Shown here one piece after another: positions 1-6,084 of a DNA stretch of 8,417 nucleotides. The first letter of the stretch is position 1. Each line of letters opens with the position of its first letter. Position numbers and translations under genes: made by a program. The stretch spans positions 1-8,417 of the forward strand of contig JAEOUK010000656.1 of the NCBI GenBank assembly GCA_016839385.1, given 5' to 3'. The notes under the pieces were generated by a model. That model did no database searches. It was not told where the DNA came from and worked only from the letters and a program-made list of their open reading frames with translations. Source of the stretch: Promethearchaeota archaeon. Lineage in GTDB: Archaea; Asgardarchaeota; Lokiarchaeia; Sigynarchaeales; MK-D1.

Positions 1-479
1 ACCTCTTGTAGTTCTTTCAGATATAATAACTCCTCAGCAGTCCGAGCGCCAATAATTGTAAGTAAATGATGCGGTTTTTTTTTAAGTGCTTGATAAATTA
101 ATAAACGAATTGAAGCGTTACCAATGCCTCCTCCCACAATAACGCTAAACCCCTCTTTTAATTGATATCCATTCCCATAAGGTCCACGAATTCCAATTAT
201 ATCTCCTACTTTCATTTTGTGAAGTGCTGCAGTAGCGACTCCTACTTTTTTAACTGTAAATCCAAAATCACCGTTATCAAAAATATATGAAACAGCCATA
301 GGGATTTCGTCCACTCCAGGTATCCATACGATTATATATTGCCCAGGAATAATTTTTGGAATTTTTCCATTGATAACAAAACTCACAATTACCGTTTTTA
401 TCAAAGGAGTTTCATGAATTATTTCCTTAATTTCAGTAGTATAAGGTTTATCTATAGACAGATTTTCTTCATTAGTCAT
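1..479 (-). CDS. pyrK: Dihydroorotate dehydrogenase electron transfer subunit PyrK (partial, cut by left edge)
   Basis: Electron transfer subunit of the class 1B dihydroorotate dehydrogenase: in this family it carries FAD and a [2Fe-2S] cluster and passes electrons from the PyrD FMN to NAD+. I translated 159 codons from the ATG at 479; the C-terminal third, where the family's Fe-S cysteines lie, is beyond the window. Visible are a ferredoxin-reductase-like FAD domain (about residues 12-100, with P60-M-A-V-S64 at the usual flavin-binding position and G99-P-Y-G-N-G104) and the start of the NAD-binding domain (G116-G-G-I-G-N121). The start overlaps the last 8 bases of pyrD and is preceded by a strong Shine-Dalgarno inside pyrD, so the two are probably translationally coupled. 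The family also includes sulfide dehydrogenase or NADPH:ferredoxin oxidoreductase beta subunits, but the pyrD neighbour makes PyrK the best reading. Confidence 0.9.
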   Translation of the reverse strand, partial: MTNEENLSIDKPYTTEIKEIIHETPLIKTVIVSFVINGKIPKIIPGQYIIVWIPGVDEIPMAVSYIFDNGDFGFTVKKVGVATAALHKMKVGDIIGIRGPYGNGYQLKEGFSVIVGGGIGNASIRLLIYQALKKKPHHLLTIIGARTAEELLYLKELQE

Positions 480-1404
480 TAAAATCAATCTCCTTATATT
501 TATGGGCTAACCCCGTCAATTCAGAGATATTTTTGAATTTATGTTCTTCCAAATAGCGAATTAAATTGTTATTAATTTTTGTGATGATTTCGTATCCATA
601 ATATAAGCAAGATCCTAATTGAACAGCGCTTGCTCCTGCAAGAAAATACTCTAATACATCCGTATAATCAAAAATTCCTCCACATCCGATTATCGGGATG
701 GAAATCGCTTTGTACAAACTATAAACATGTTTAACTCCTATCGGTTTAATTGCTTTACCAGATAATCCTCCAATCCCATGTGCAAGAATTGGACGGTGAG
801 TTTTATAGTCAATTGCTAAACCACTAACTGTGTTAATAGCAACTAAAGCATCCGCTCCAGCATTTTCTGCAGATTTTCCTATTGAAACGATATCTGTAAC
901 ATTTGGGGTTAGTTTCACGAGCAATGGACATGAGATCGCTTTTCTTACTGCGCGGACATAGTCATTTGTTATTTTTGGATCTACTCCAATAGAAGATACT
1001 TCTGCATGAGGACAAGAAATATTGATTTCTATTGCATCCGCTCCTGCTTTTTCTGCTATTGATGCTACTCTAGCAAAATCTTTGGGAGTTTCCCCAAAAA
1101 CACTCACAATCACTACTAATCCTTCTTTTTTCTTAATTTCAGTTATTTCATGGGAAAATTTCTCAATTCCAGGATTAGCAAGTCCCACAGCATTTAAAAA
1201 AGTTTCATTTCCTAATCCAATTATAGAAGGATTTGGATAACCTTTTCTTTTAGCCGGTCCAATGGATTTAGTAGTTATTCCTCCCATCCCATAATCTGCA
1301 AGAATATGCATGGTAGAGGCAGAAACACCTAATATTCCTGATGCTAATATCAACGGACTTTTAAAGTTCAAACCCGCTAATAATATATGTAATGGATTAG
1401 TCAT
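472..1404 (-). CDS. pyrD: Dihydroorotate dehydrogenase, class 1B catalytic subunit
   Basis: Oxidises dihydroorotate to orotate, the fourth step of de novo pyrimidine synthesis, in the cytoplasm with FMN. The 310-residue TIM-barrel protein has the family's normal length. Seen directly: the N-terminal N13-F-K-S-P-L with the ASG at 21-23, K46-S near the FMN, the N68... to NAVGLANPG substrate/FMN region at 71-79, N128-I-S-C131-P with cysteine as the catalytic base (class 1 uses Cys, class 2 Ser), K165 in VKLTPN, N191-T, G212-G-L-S-G-K, and the phosphate-binding GCGGI at 240-244. The immediately following pyrK argues for the NAD-linked heterotetrameric 1B form. The ATG at 1404 has a weak GGAT Shine-Dalgarno and gives the expected N terminus. 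No other pyr genes are in the window. Function is confident; the electron acceptor is inferred from the neighbour. Confidence 0.95.
   Translation of the reverse strand: MTNPLHILLAGLNFKSPLILASGILGVSASTMHILADYGMGGITTKSIGPAKRKGYPNPSIIGLGNETFLNAVGLANPGIEKFSHEITEIKKKEGLVVIVSVFGETPKDFARVASIAEKAGADAIEINISCPHAEVSSIGVDPKITNDYVRAVRKAISCPLLVKLTPNVTDIVSIGKSAENAGADALVAINTVSGLAIDYKTHRPILAHGIGGLSGKAIKPIGVKHVYSLYKAISIPIIGCGGIFDYTDVLEYFLAGASAVQLGSCLYYGYEIITKINNNLIRYLEEHKFKNISELTGLAHKYKEIDFND
488..495 (-). promoter_or_regulatory. Shine-Dalgarno for pyrK inside the pyrD 3' end
   Basis: On the minus strand the sequence AAGGAGAT lies 8 bases upstream of the pyrK ATG at 479. It lies within the last codons of pyrD and supports this start and coupled translation of the two subunits. 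Confidence 0.7.
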
Positions 1405-1472
1405 CTGTCTATCCAGAGTTTTTTATGGTATGATAAATGCTCTATAGTTATTAGAATTATCGTGGTTCTAGG
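1405..1472. promoter_or_regulatory. Divergent promoter spacer between pyrD and nop5
   Basis: These 68 bases must hold the start signals for both the leftward pyrD-pyrK and the rightward nop5-flpA transcripts. On the plus strand TTTTTTATGG at 1419-1428, preceded by purine-rich AGAG, is a plausible TATA/BRE about 45 bases before the nop5 ATG, leaving a 5' leader of about 20 bases. On the minus strand only weak TATA-like stretches are visible (TTTATCATA near 1437-1429 or CTATAGAG near 1447-1440). The assignment rests on position and composition only. Confidence 0.4.
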
Positions 1473-2765
1473 ATGAAAGCCTATATACTTGAAACGCCAA
1501 TTGGATTGATGGCAATTGATCAAAAGGGAGTGCTTTTAGAGAAATTTCTTTCAACAACTCTAAATAATGAGGATCTACTGTTGTTTTTACATTATGACAC
1601 TCAGTTAAATGAGATTCCTTCTTTCCATGAGTTTGTTGAGAGTTTAAATTTGAAAAAAATTGAATTAGTAACAGAGAGCAAGGAAATGTATCACCTTCTT
1701 GAACCTGTTTTTAATGGTGATATCTCAGTTTCTAGTATAGATTCAGTTTTTTTTACTAATCGAGAGAACATGCTCCAAATTTTAAGAAATAACGGATATG
1801 CATTCACAACTCAAGATCTGATTAAAATCTCCCGCACGAATGCCAAGAGAATGTCCCGAGATTTGGTTCGTGAAAGTGGTCAAAATAGTGATATTCATAT
1901 AATTAATGCAGTAGGAGTGCTAGAAAACACCACGAAATTCATCAATACCTACGCTATTCAACTCCGTGAGTGGTACGGTAGTCATTTTCCTGAATTGACT
2001 GATAAATTGGTAAATGACATAGAATTATACGCAAAAATAGTTTCAACCTATGAAAACCGTAATGATATCACATCTGAAAGTTTAGTCAAAGATTTGCAAA
2101 TAAAAGATGAATATGCAAAAGAAATTGATTTACAAGCAAAAAATTCTATGGGAGGGGATCTAACCTCATCTCAACTTGAAGCGATACGAAAATTAAGTAA
2201 GAATATTTTAGAATTGATAGTATTCCACAATCAATTAGAGAAATCTGTAAATTCCATACTTCAAGAACTTACACCTAATCTTTATGCGGTTTTAGGTGCT
2301 CATCTAACAGGAAAACTTATCACACATGCGGTAGGATTGGAACAACTAGCAAAAATGCCCTCCTCTACAATTCAAGTTCTTGGAGCGGAAAAAGCCCTAT
2401 TTCGAGCATTGAGAAAAAAAACTGATTCTCCAAAGCATGGTGTGATCTATACTTGGGCATTGATACGTTCTGCAAAATATTGGCAACGCGGTAAAATTTC
2501 TCGTCTTTTATCAGGCAAAATCAGCATCTGTGCTAAACTTGATTACTTTAAAGGAGAATTTATTGGAGACAAAATTTTGGAAAATCTCGAGCTCAAAATC
2601 AAAGAAATAAAAGAAAAATTCCCCGATCCTCCAAAAAAAGAAAAAAAGAAAAAAGATATTGAATTCAGTTCGAAAAAAAAGAAGGAAATTGCACGGAAAA
2701 AAGCATATCATATGTCGAAATCAAAATATAAATCAGGTGTAAAGAAACAAGGAAGGAAATCGTAG
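1473..2765 (+). CDS. nop5: Nop5 (Nop56/58-like) core protein of archaeal C/D RNP
   Basis: Scaffold of the archaeal box C/D ribonucleoprotein: it binds the L7Ae-bound guide RNA, dimerises through a coiled coil and recruits fibrillarin for guide-directed 2'-O-methylation of rRNA and tRNA. The 430-residue product starts with the typical MKAYILETP of archaeal Nop5. Residues 1 to about 130 form the fibrillarin-binding N-terminal domain, about 175-265 the helical coiled-coil part, and about 268-360 the Nop RNA/L7Ae-binding region with the signature G275-A-H-L-T-G, P296-S-S-T-I-Q-V-L-G-A-E-K-A-L-F-R311, P320-K-H-G-V-I-Y and QRGKI-R-L--GKI at 338-350. After about 385 comes a lysine-rich tail of roughly 45 residues, likely disordered. 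The flpA start directly follows its TAG stop. The family identity is clear from the Nop signature. Confidence 0.97.
   Translation: MKAYILETPIGLMAIDQKGVLLEKFLSTTLNNEDLLLFLHYDTQLNEIPSFHEFVESLNLKKIELVTESKEMYHLLEPVFNGDISVSSIDSVFFTNRENMLQILRNNGYAFTTQDLIKISRTNAKRMSRDLVRESGQNSDIHIINAVGVLENTTKFINTYAIQLREWYGSHFPELTDKLVNDIELYAKIVSTYENRNDITSESLVKDLQIKDEYAKEIDLQAKNSMGGDLTSSQLEAIRKLSKNILELIVFHNQLEKSVNSILQELTPNLYAVLGAHLTGKLITHAVGLEQLAKMPSSTIQVLGAEKALFRALRKKTDSPKHGVIYTWALIRSAKYWQRGKISRLLSGKISICAKLDYFKGEFIGDKILENLELKIKEIKEKFPDPPKKEKKKKDIEFSSKKKKEIARKKAYHMSKSKYKSGVKKQGRKS
2631..2657 (+). repeat. nop5: A-rich low-complexity tract coding the Nop5 lysine tail
   Basis: Runs of six to seven A residues separated by single G residues encode the KKEKKKK segment. 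The reading frame stays open through the tract and the downstream Lys/Arg-rich tail continues to the stop abutting flpA, so there is no sign of a frameshift. Such homopolymers are prone to polymerase or sequencing slippage. Confidence 0.6.
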
Positions 2766-3449
2766 ATGAAAATAAGACAACATCAAAAATTTGAAGGTAT
2801 CTATTTCACGGGGTATGGAGACCAATATCGATTATATACAAAAAATGCCGATAAAGGACATCTAGTGTATGGGGAACGACTAATTACCGAAGGAGATACC
2901 GAATATCGTGAATGGAATCCCTATCGGAGTAAATTAGCTGCTGTAATAATGAATAATGCTCGAAATATCTATATAAATCAGAATACTACAATCTTGTATC
3001 TCGGTGCTTCATCTGGTACCACAGTTTCTCATGTATCTGATATAACTACAGGAACCATTTATGCTATCGAATTTGCTCCTAGAAGTATTAGAGAATTAAT
3101 CCAGAATTGTACAGATAGAGGAAATGTAATTCCTATTTTAGCGGACGCTAATTTTCCAGAAATATATGCGAAATTTATATTCGAACAAATAGACGTAGTC
3201 TACGTGGATATAGCGCAACCTAATTTAACTGATATCGCAATTCAAAATTGTAAGAAATTTCTAACAGATGGGGGAATTTTGATACATGCAATCAAAGCAA
3301 AAAGTATTGATGTAGCGAAATCTATTCAAGAAATATTTGAAGATCAAATTCAAAAATTGGAGAGCACTGGATTTGAAATTTTGGAGAAAATTAATTTATC
3401 TCCGTATTCCAGGGATCATCTAATGATTATCGCACGTTATTTTCAATAA
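2766..3449 (+). CDS. flpA: Fibrillarin-like 2'-O-ribose rRNA/tRNA methyltransferase
   Basis: S-adenosylmethionine-dependent methyltransferase that modifies ribose 2'-hydroxyls at sites chosen by C/D guide RNAs, working with Nop5 and L7Ae. At 227 residues it has the archaeal fibrillarin length and lacks the eukaryotic Gly/Arg-rich N-terminal domain. The small N-terminal domain (1 to about 55, ending R48-E-W-N-P-Y-R-S-K) is followed by the Rossmann methyltransferase fold: Y78-L-G-A-S-S-G-T-T86 (SAM motif I), Y99-A-I-E102-F-A-P-R, D127-A in the adenine-binding loop, D148-I-A-Q-P, the conserved lysine in I176-K-A-K and the final P213-Y-x-R-D-H218. The ATG abuts the nop5 stop codon with no gap, and AAGGAAGGA at 2749-2757 gives a Shine-Dalgarno 8 bases before it. 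The same operon as its binding partner confirms the role. No L7Ae gene is in the window. Confidence 0.97.
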   Translation: MKIRQHQKFEGIYFTGYGDQYRLYTKNADKGHLVYGERLITEGDTEYREWNPYRSKLAAVIMNNARNIYINQNTTILYLGASSGTTVSHVSDITTGTIYAIEFAPRSIRELIQNCTDRGNVIPILADANFPEIYAKFIFEQIDVVYVDIAQPNLTDIAIQNCKKFLTDGGILIHAIKAKSIDVAKSIQEIFEDQIQKLESTGFEILEKINLSPYSRDHLMIIARYFQ

Positions 3450-3453
3450 ATTC

Positions 3454-4137
3454 TTAGAAAAATCCATCCAGCTTTTTCTGAAAAATTAATTCATTCATTA
3501 AATTTATACTAGTTTTCCATGATTTGCGTGCAATTTTTGGAAGTCTCTTGTTTTTCTTTATATATGTCCGTAGAAATTCAATAGTTTTTTCATCTGATGG
3601 ATATCCCGATCCAAAATCACCATATTCCAAATAATTAGCCTTGTAAGATTCGAGTGCATGATCCCTTTGAACTTTTGCTAATATTGAAGCTGCGCCAACA
3701 ATTTTGAACTTTTCATCAGCTTTGTGTTCTGTTATGATGGTTGGAGTTGATTTTACTTCTGTACTGATATAATCCAATAAGTTTTTCTTGAATTTGACAA
3801 GATTTTGACCTAGAGCATCTATATAAACTTCATCAGGAGAATGGTTGATAATCATTTGCCCCATCTTTTTTAACTCTAAATCATTCAAACTCCCATTTTG
3901 CTGTTTGTTTTTATCAATATACTCATTAGTGATTTCTTCTATTGAATAAGATGAGCAATTTTCTGTAATAAATGTAAATAACTCCTCGCGTTTAGAGGGA
4001 GAAAGCTTTTTGGAATCATTCACCTCACTAGATTCTAGTAGTAATATAGAATCTTCTAAAAAAACTACTCCTCCAATGAAAAGACCTCCCAGAACAGGAC
4101 CTCTTCCCGCTTCATCAATACCCATTATTTTTCTCAT
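3454..4137 (-). CDS. rnhB: Ribonuclease HII
   Basis: Endonuclease that cuts the RNA strand of RNA-DNA hybrids and, in this family, 5' of single ribonucleotides built into DNA; important in replication and repair. The 227-residue length fits the archaeal family. The four-acid metal site is complete: D8 and E9 in G6-I-D-E-A-G-R-G-P, D107 in V-Y-I-D-A-L-G and D141 in H138-K-A-D. Also present are V39-N-D-S-K-K-L, the AASILAKVQRD segment at 149-159 and G173-D-F-G-S-G-Y-P with the conserved late tyrosine. It begins 8 bases after the stop of the regulator gene, with a weak AGGAT Shine-Dalgarno, so the two are probably one transcript. An internal ATG at codon 5 is possible but has poorer spacing signals. 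Its stop lies 4 bases from the convergent flpA stop. Confidence 0.97.
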   Translation of the reverse strand: MRKIMGIDEAGRGPVLGGLFIGGVVFLEDSILLLESSEVNDSKKLSPSKREELFTFITENCSSYSIEEITNEYIDKNKQQNGSLNDLELKKMGQMIINHSPDEVYIDALGQNLVKFKKNLLDYISTEVKSTPTIITEHKADEKFKIVGAASILAKVQRDHALESYKANYLEYGDFGSGYPSDEKTIEFLRTYIKKNKRLPKIARKSWKTSINLMNELIFQKKLDGFF

Positions 4138-4145
4138 CAGTAATC

Positions 4146-5156
4146 CTACCGATTCGAGAGAATTTTAACAATTTCTTGTGGTTCAGAGGCTGATATGAGT
4201 TTTTTACTCTCAATCGGGATAACTCCCACTTTTTTACATTCCTTTGCATCTTGGCGATCTTCCACAATTGCACTAACCGCCCCTAAGTTATTCCGTATTT
4301 TCACTATTTGGGCTATTTGACATAATCTTGATAAAGTTTCCACATGAATACTTGAAAAAATCCCCGAAACTGCTTGAATTTGAGTTTCTTTACCCGGGAT
4401 TACTAAAAACACATCAAATGGGCTATTATTCGTCCAAAATTGAAAAATATTCAGATTGGATAGCTTTTCTGCTATCTCATGAGCGATTTCTGCATTGTTC
4501 TGGTTAGATGAAGGTCGATTTTGTTCAATTTTCTTATTCTTTTTTGGTAAATTGAATATTTTTACAGGTTGTTTGAGTTCAGTTTGAAGTAACTGTTCCA
4601 TCATTTCTACATGATGCACTTGACTATTGACAAATTTATGTCTCTCATATTCAGCAATTGTTTTAATTGACAGATTCAATTCATCCGAAAAGATTTTACG
4701 TGAAATATTGTTTTCTTCTCGTAAATTCTTCAATTTCTCTCCATCTATCTGGTACATGTATCCTCCTCGTTGTGCAATTTTCTGTGGATGGACGTGGTTT
4801 TTAATTACTTGCACGAAGGTATTCAAATTTAATGCAATAATATGACCATCCATTCGAAAATATATGGTATTATTTTCCAGCTCTGCTCTTCGATTTGAAT
4901 TTCCAAGAAGTAATGGAGTAGCTCGTAAAAAATATCCCAAGAGCATTAATTCCAAAAGAAGATCTTTACTAGGAGTATCTATATTTTCAACTACTTTAGT
5001 GACCAGAGATTTTGTATGATCAGCAGATGTAGCAATAACATCACAACAATTCGAATGTGGAGCATTTACTATCCTAGTAGTTTGATATAAACTTTCTTGA
5101 AGTGTTTGCTCAACTTTTTTCACGACATCTGCAGTATCAAGTGTCAAAAAATCCAC
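4146..5156 (-). CDS. Archaeal HTH-type (Cro/C1) transcriptional regulator, COG1395-like
   Basis: Predicted DNA-binding regulator of a family found in archaea; target genes are unknown. The 336-residue protein has a structured N-terminal part (about 10-125), a central Cro/C1 helix-turn-helix at about 139-190 (K141-L-K-N-L-R-E, then S152-R-K-I-F-S-D-E-L-N-L-S-I-K-T-I-A-E-Y-E as recognition region), a polar Lys/Asn-rich linker (about 204-224), and a C-terminal alpha/beta domain (about 235-336, PFDVFLVIPG at 246-255 and GVIPIESKKLI near 311). This last part resembles a small nuclease-like or sensor domain, but I cannot name its activity. The annotated start is GTG at 5156. An upstream in-frame stop at 5168-5166 limits extension, and TTG at 5147 is a serious alternative because the GTG lies inside a strong Shine-Dalgarno-like AAGGTGGAT. 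It is followed at 8 bases by rnhB, its probable operon partner. The family call rests on overall architecture and remembered resemblance. Confidence 0.8.
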   Translation of the reverse strand: MDFLTLDTADVVKKVEQTLQESLYQTTRIVNAPHSNCCDVIATSADHTKSLVTKVVENIDTPSKDLLLELMLLGYFLRATPLLLGNSNRRAELENNTIYFRMDGHIIALNLNTFVQVIKNHVHPQKIAQRGGYMYQIDGEKLKNLREENNISRKIFSDELNLSIKTIAEYERHKFVNSQVHHVEMMEQLLQTELKQPVKIFNLPKKNKKIEQNRPSSNQNNAEIAHEIAEKLSNLNIFQFWTNNSPFDVFLVIPGKETQIQAVSGIFSSIHVETLSRLCQIAQIVKIRNNLGAVSAIVEDRQDAKECKKVGVIPIESKKLISASEPQEIVKILSNR

Positions 5157-5159
5157 CTT
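5151..5159 (-). promoter_or_regulatory. Shine-Dalgarno-like AAGGTGGAT overlapping the GTG of the regulator
   Basis: The minus strand reads AAGGTGGAT, close to the consensus complement of the 16S rRNA 3' end. The annotated GTG start is inside it, whereas an in-frame TTG at 5147-5145 lies about 5 bases downstream. If the motif is a real ribosome binding site, the protein starts at TTG and is 3 residues shorter. Confidence 0.45.
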
Positions 5160-5169
5160 AAACAGTTAT

Positions 5170-5204
5170 TATAAATTTAGAAAGATACAATCCCTATAAA
5201 TTTA
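5170..5204 (-). promoter_or_regulatory. Two identical TATA-like boxes upstream of the regulator
   Basis: The 10-base word TAAATTTATA (minus strand) occurs at 5195-5204 and again at 5170-5179, exactly 25 bases apart. The upstream copy would place transcription start near 5173 and a short leader before the regulator. The downstream copy would start transcription at about the start codon, giving a leaderless or shortened message. Either or both may serve as TATA box; this is positional inference. Confidence 0.45.
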
Positions 5205-5210
5205 ATACCA

Positions 5211-5230
5211 GAAATAGTAAAAAATAATTT
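5211..5230 (-). terminator. T-rich candidate terminator after elf1
   Basis: Just past the elf1 stop the minus strand contains a TTATTTTTT run (5227-5219) followed by further T-rich bases. Archaeal RNA polymerase can terminate at such T tracts without a hairpin, and no stem is visible. It sits before the regulator promoter boxes, consistent with separate transcription. Confidence 0.4.
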
Positions 5231-5239
5231 TTATTTAAG

Positions 5240-5851
5240 TTATAATTCGAGAAATCCTTTATCATCAAGAATTTCGTCTAAATCTCTTCCACGTTTGGGT
5301 TTTTTACTCGTCTTTCCGTCAGAATATTGCTGATCTTCTACATCTTCATAAATATCATCATCAATTCCGTCTTCAAGTTCCTTAAGATCTAATTTTTGAT
5401 AGATATCACGAGAAAGTCTAAAGTATTCATCACTTTGCCCTTTCCATTTTTGTGCGTTCTCTAAATCCTCATCTAAATGATTTACTTCATATTCTTTTAG
5501 AGCTTCAGTGCTGTTATCTTTACAAATTTCACTTAGAATCTCATAAACAAGTGCTAATTCCGAAAAGTTTTGTTTGTCTTCTAATCTTTGAGCACGTTTA
5601 AGTAACCGATTATATTCTTGACCTTTAAAATAAATATCTATGAAATCTCCAAACGCGTCTACAGGTTCAGTAATTTGGGACGCTTCAACTTCCTGTTCCA
5701 ACCCACAAAATCCACAAATTACCATAGCTTTGGATTTATCTTTCTCAATACGAGTTTTTATTGTCTTATGCCCACAATTTGGACAGCTAAATACTCGTGG
5801 TAAACGTCTTACTGGCTTATATACTACTTTCTTCCTTTTCCGTCTTCCCAT
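5240..5851 (-). CDS. elf1: Elf1-like zinc-ribbon transcription elongation factor with C-terminal extension
   Basis: Homologue of the eukaryotic elongation factor Elf1, which binds RNA polymerase II near downstream DNA; archaeal versions are presumed to act on the archaeal polymerase. Using ATG at 5851 the protein has 203 residues. It starts with a basic tail (MGRRKRKK), then F21-S-C23-P-N-C26, then C46-G-F-C49 completing a Cys4 ribbon, then the family's P64-V-D-A-F-G-D-F-I-D that matches the Elf1 PVDVY-DW-D motif. From about 77 to 158 follows an extra helical region and from about 160 an acidic stretch (E-D-G-I-D-D-D-I-Y-E-D) with a short basic patch KKPKRGR. A GTG at 5860 also opens the frame, but MG-R/K at the N terminus is the family pattern and the GTGAGA around that GTG can act as Shine-Dalgarno. 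It is transcribed alone or with the downstream regulator. Confidence 0.88.
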   Translation of the reverse strand: MGRRKRKKVVYKPVRRLPRVFSCPNCGHKTIKTRIEKDKSKAMVICGFCGLEQEVEASQITEPVDAFGDFIDIYFKGQEYNRLLKRAQRLEDKQNFSELALVYEILSEICKDNSTEALKEYEVNHLDEDLENAQKWKGQSDEYFRLSRDIYQKLDLKELEDGIDDDIYEDVEDQQYSDGKTSKKPKRGRDLDEILDDKGFLEL

Positions 5852-5920
5852 TAATCTCACAAAATCCTAATTTAATAATACATAGAAAAAGGTAAATTTC
5901 TATTTAGCAAAATCCTCAGT

Positions 5921-5937
5921 TCCAAATAAGTTTTTCG
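5921..5937 (-). promoter_or_regulatory. BRE/TATA-like element for elf1
   Basis: The minus strand reads CGAAAAACTTATTTGGA: a purine-rich BRE-like CGAAAAA followed by an AT-rich TATA-like CTTATTT. It would start transcription near 5901, about 50 bases before the elf1 ATG. The match to the archaeal BRE/TATA consensus is by eye. Confidence 0.4.
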
Positions 5938-5959
5938 ATTTATCTAATGCGAGAAAAAC

Positions 5960-5972
5960 CGAAAAATTTAAG
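5960..5972 (+). promoter_or_regulatory. BRE/TATA-like element for the three-gene operon
   Basis: The plus strand reads CGAAAAATTTAAG: BRE-like CGAAAA joined to TATA-like ATTTAAG. It shares its first seven bases with the opposing elf1 element 22 bases away. Transcription would start near 5995, leaving a leader of about 90 bases; the second TATA at 5990-6003 is an alternative. Confidence 0.45.
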
Positions 5973-6084
5973 TCGTATGATTCTATTTCTTTATAATATT
6001 TAATTTCTGAGCATAATTGATCTCACTGCTCTTTCTTTCGGAAAATAAACTAATCTATCCAATCAACAAAAGGAAAAATCACAA

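Larger units (their letters stand above)
5852..6084. promoter_or_regulatory. Divergent regulatory spacer between elf1 and the three-gene operon
   Basis: This 233-base AT-rich stretch shows no convincing ORF and no tRNA or obvious structured RNA. It holds two outward-facing BRE/TATA-like elements (listed separately), a second TATA-like TTTATAATATTTAA at 5990-6003 for the rightward direction, and a Shine-Dalgarno AAAGGA at 6069-6074 ten bases before the ATG at 6085. Depending on which TATA is used, the rightward leader would be about 65 to 90 bases. Confidence 0.55.

Noticed and set aside
469..479. Out-of-frame second ATG at the pyrK start, and a shared ATGACTAAT at the starts of pyrD and pyrK
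   Set aside because: The second ATG reaches a stop after a few codons, and the nine-base match is too short to mean more than coincidence.
1022..1240. Plus-strand open frame of 72 codons inside pyrD
   Set aside because: It is fully antisense to the conserved catalytic region of pyrD and has no Shine-Dalgarno or family resemblance.
2631..2657. Possible frameshift in the A-rich tract of nop5
   Set aside because: The frame remains open with a sensible basic tail and ends exactly at the flpA start, so the sequence appears intact.
2511..2711. Minus-strand open frame rich in Phe opposite the Nop5 tail
   Set aside because: The Phe-rich product is the mirror of the lysine codons on the other strand; it is a composition artefact.
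4627..4845. Plus-strand open frame opposite the regulator
   Set aside because: It lies antisense to the well-supported HTH domain and has no start signal.
5618..5870. Two overlapping plus-strand open frames opposite elf1
   Set aside because: Both are antisense to the conserved zinc ribbon and PVD motif of elf1; neither resembles a protein family.
6008..6025. Inverted repeat TGAG...CTCA as hairpin or operator
   Set aside because: Only four base pairs with a ten-base loop; this is expected by chance.
5861..6084. Possible C/D-box guide RNA in the spacer, given the nearby Nop5 and fibrillarin genes
   Set aside because: GTATGAT near 5975 and CTGA near 6007 only loosely resemble boxes C and D, and the C box does not match RTGATGA.
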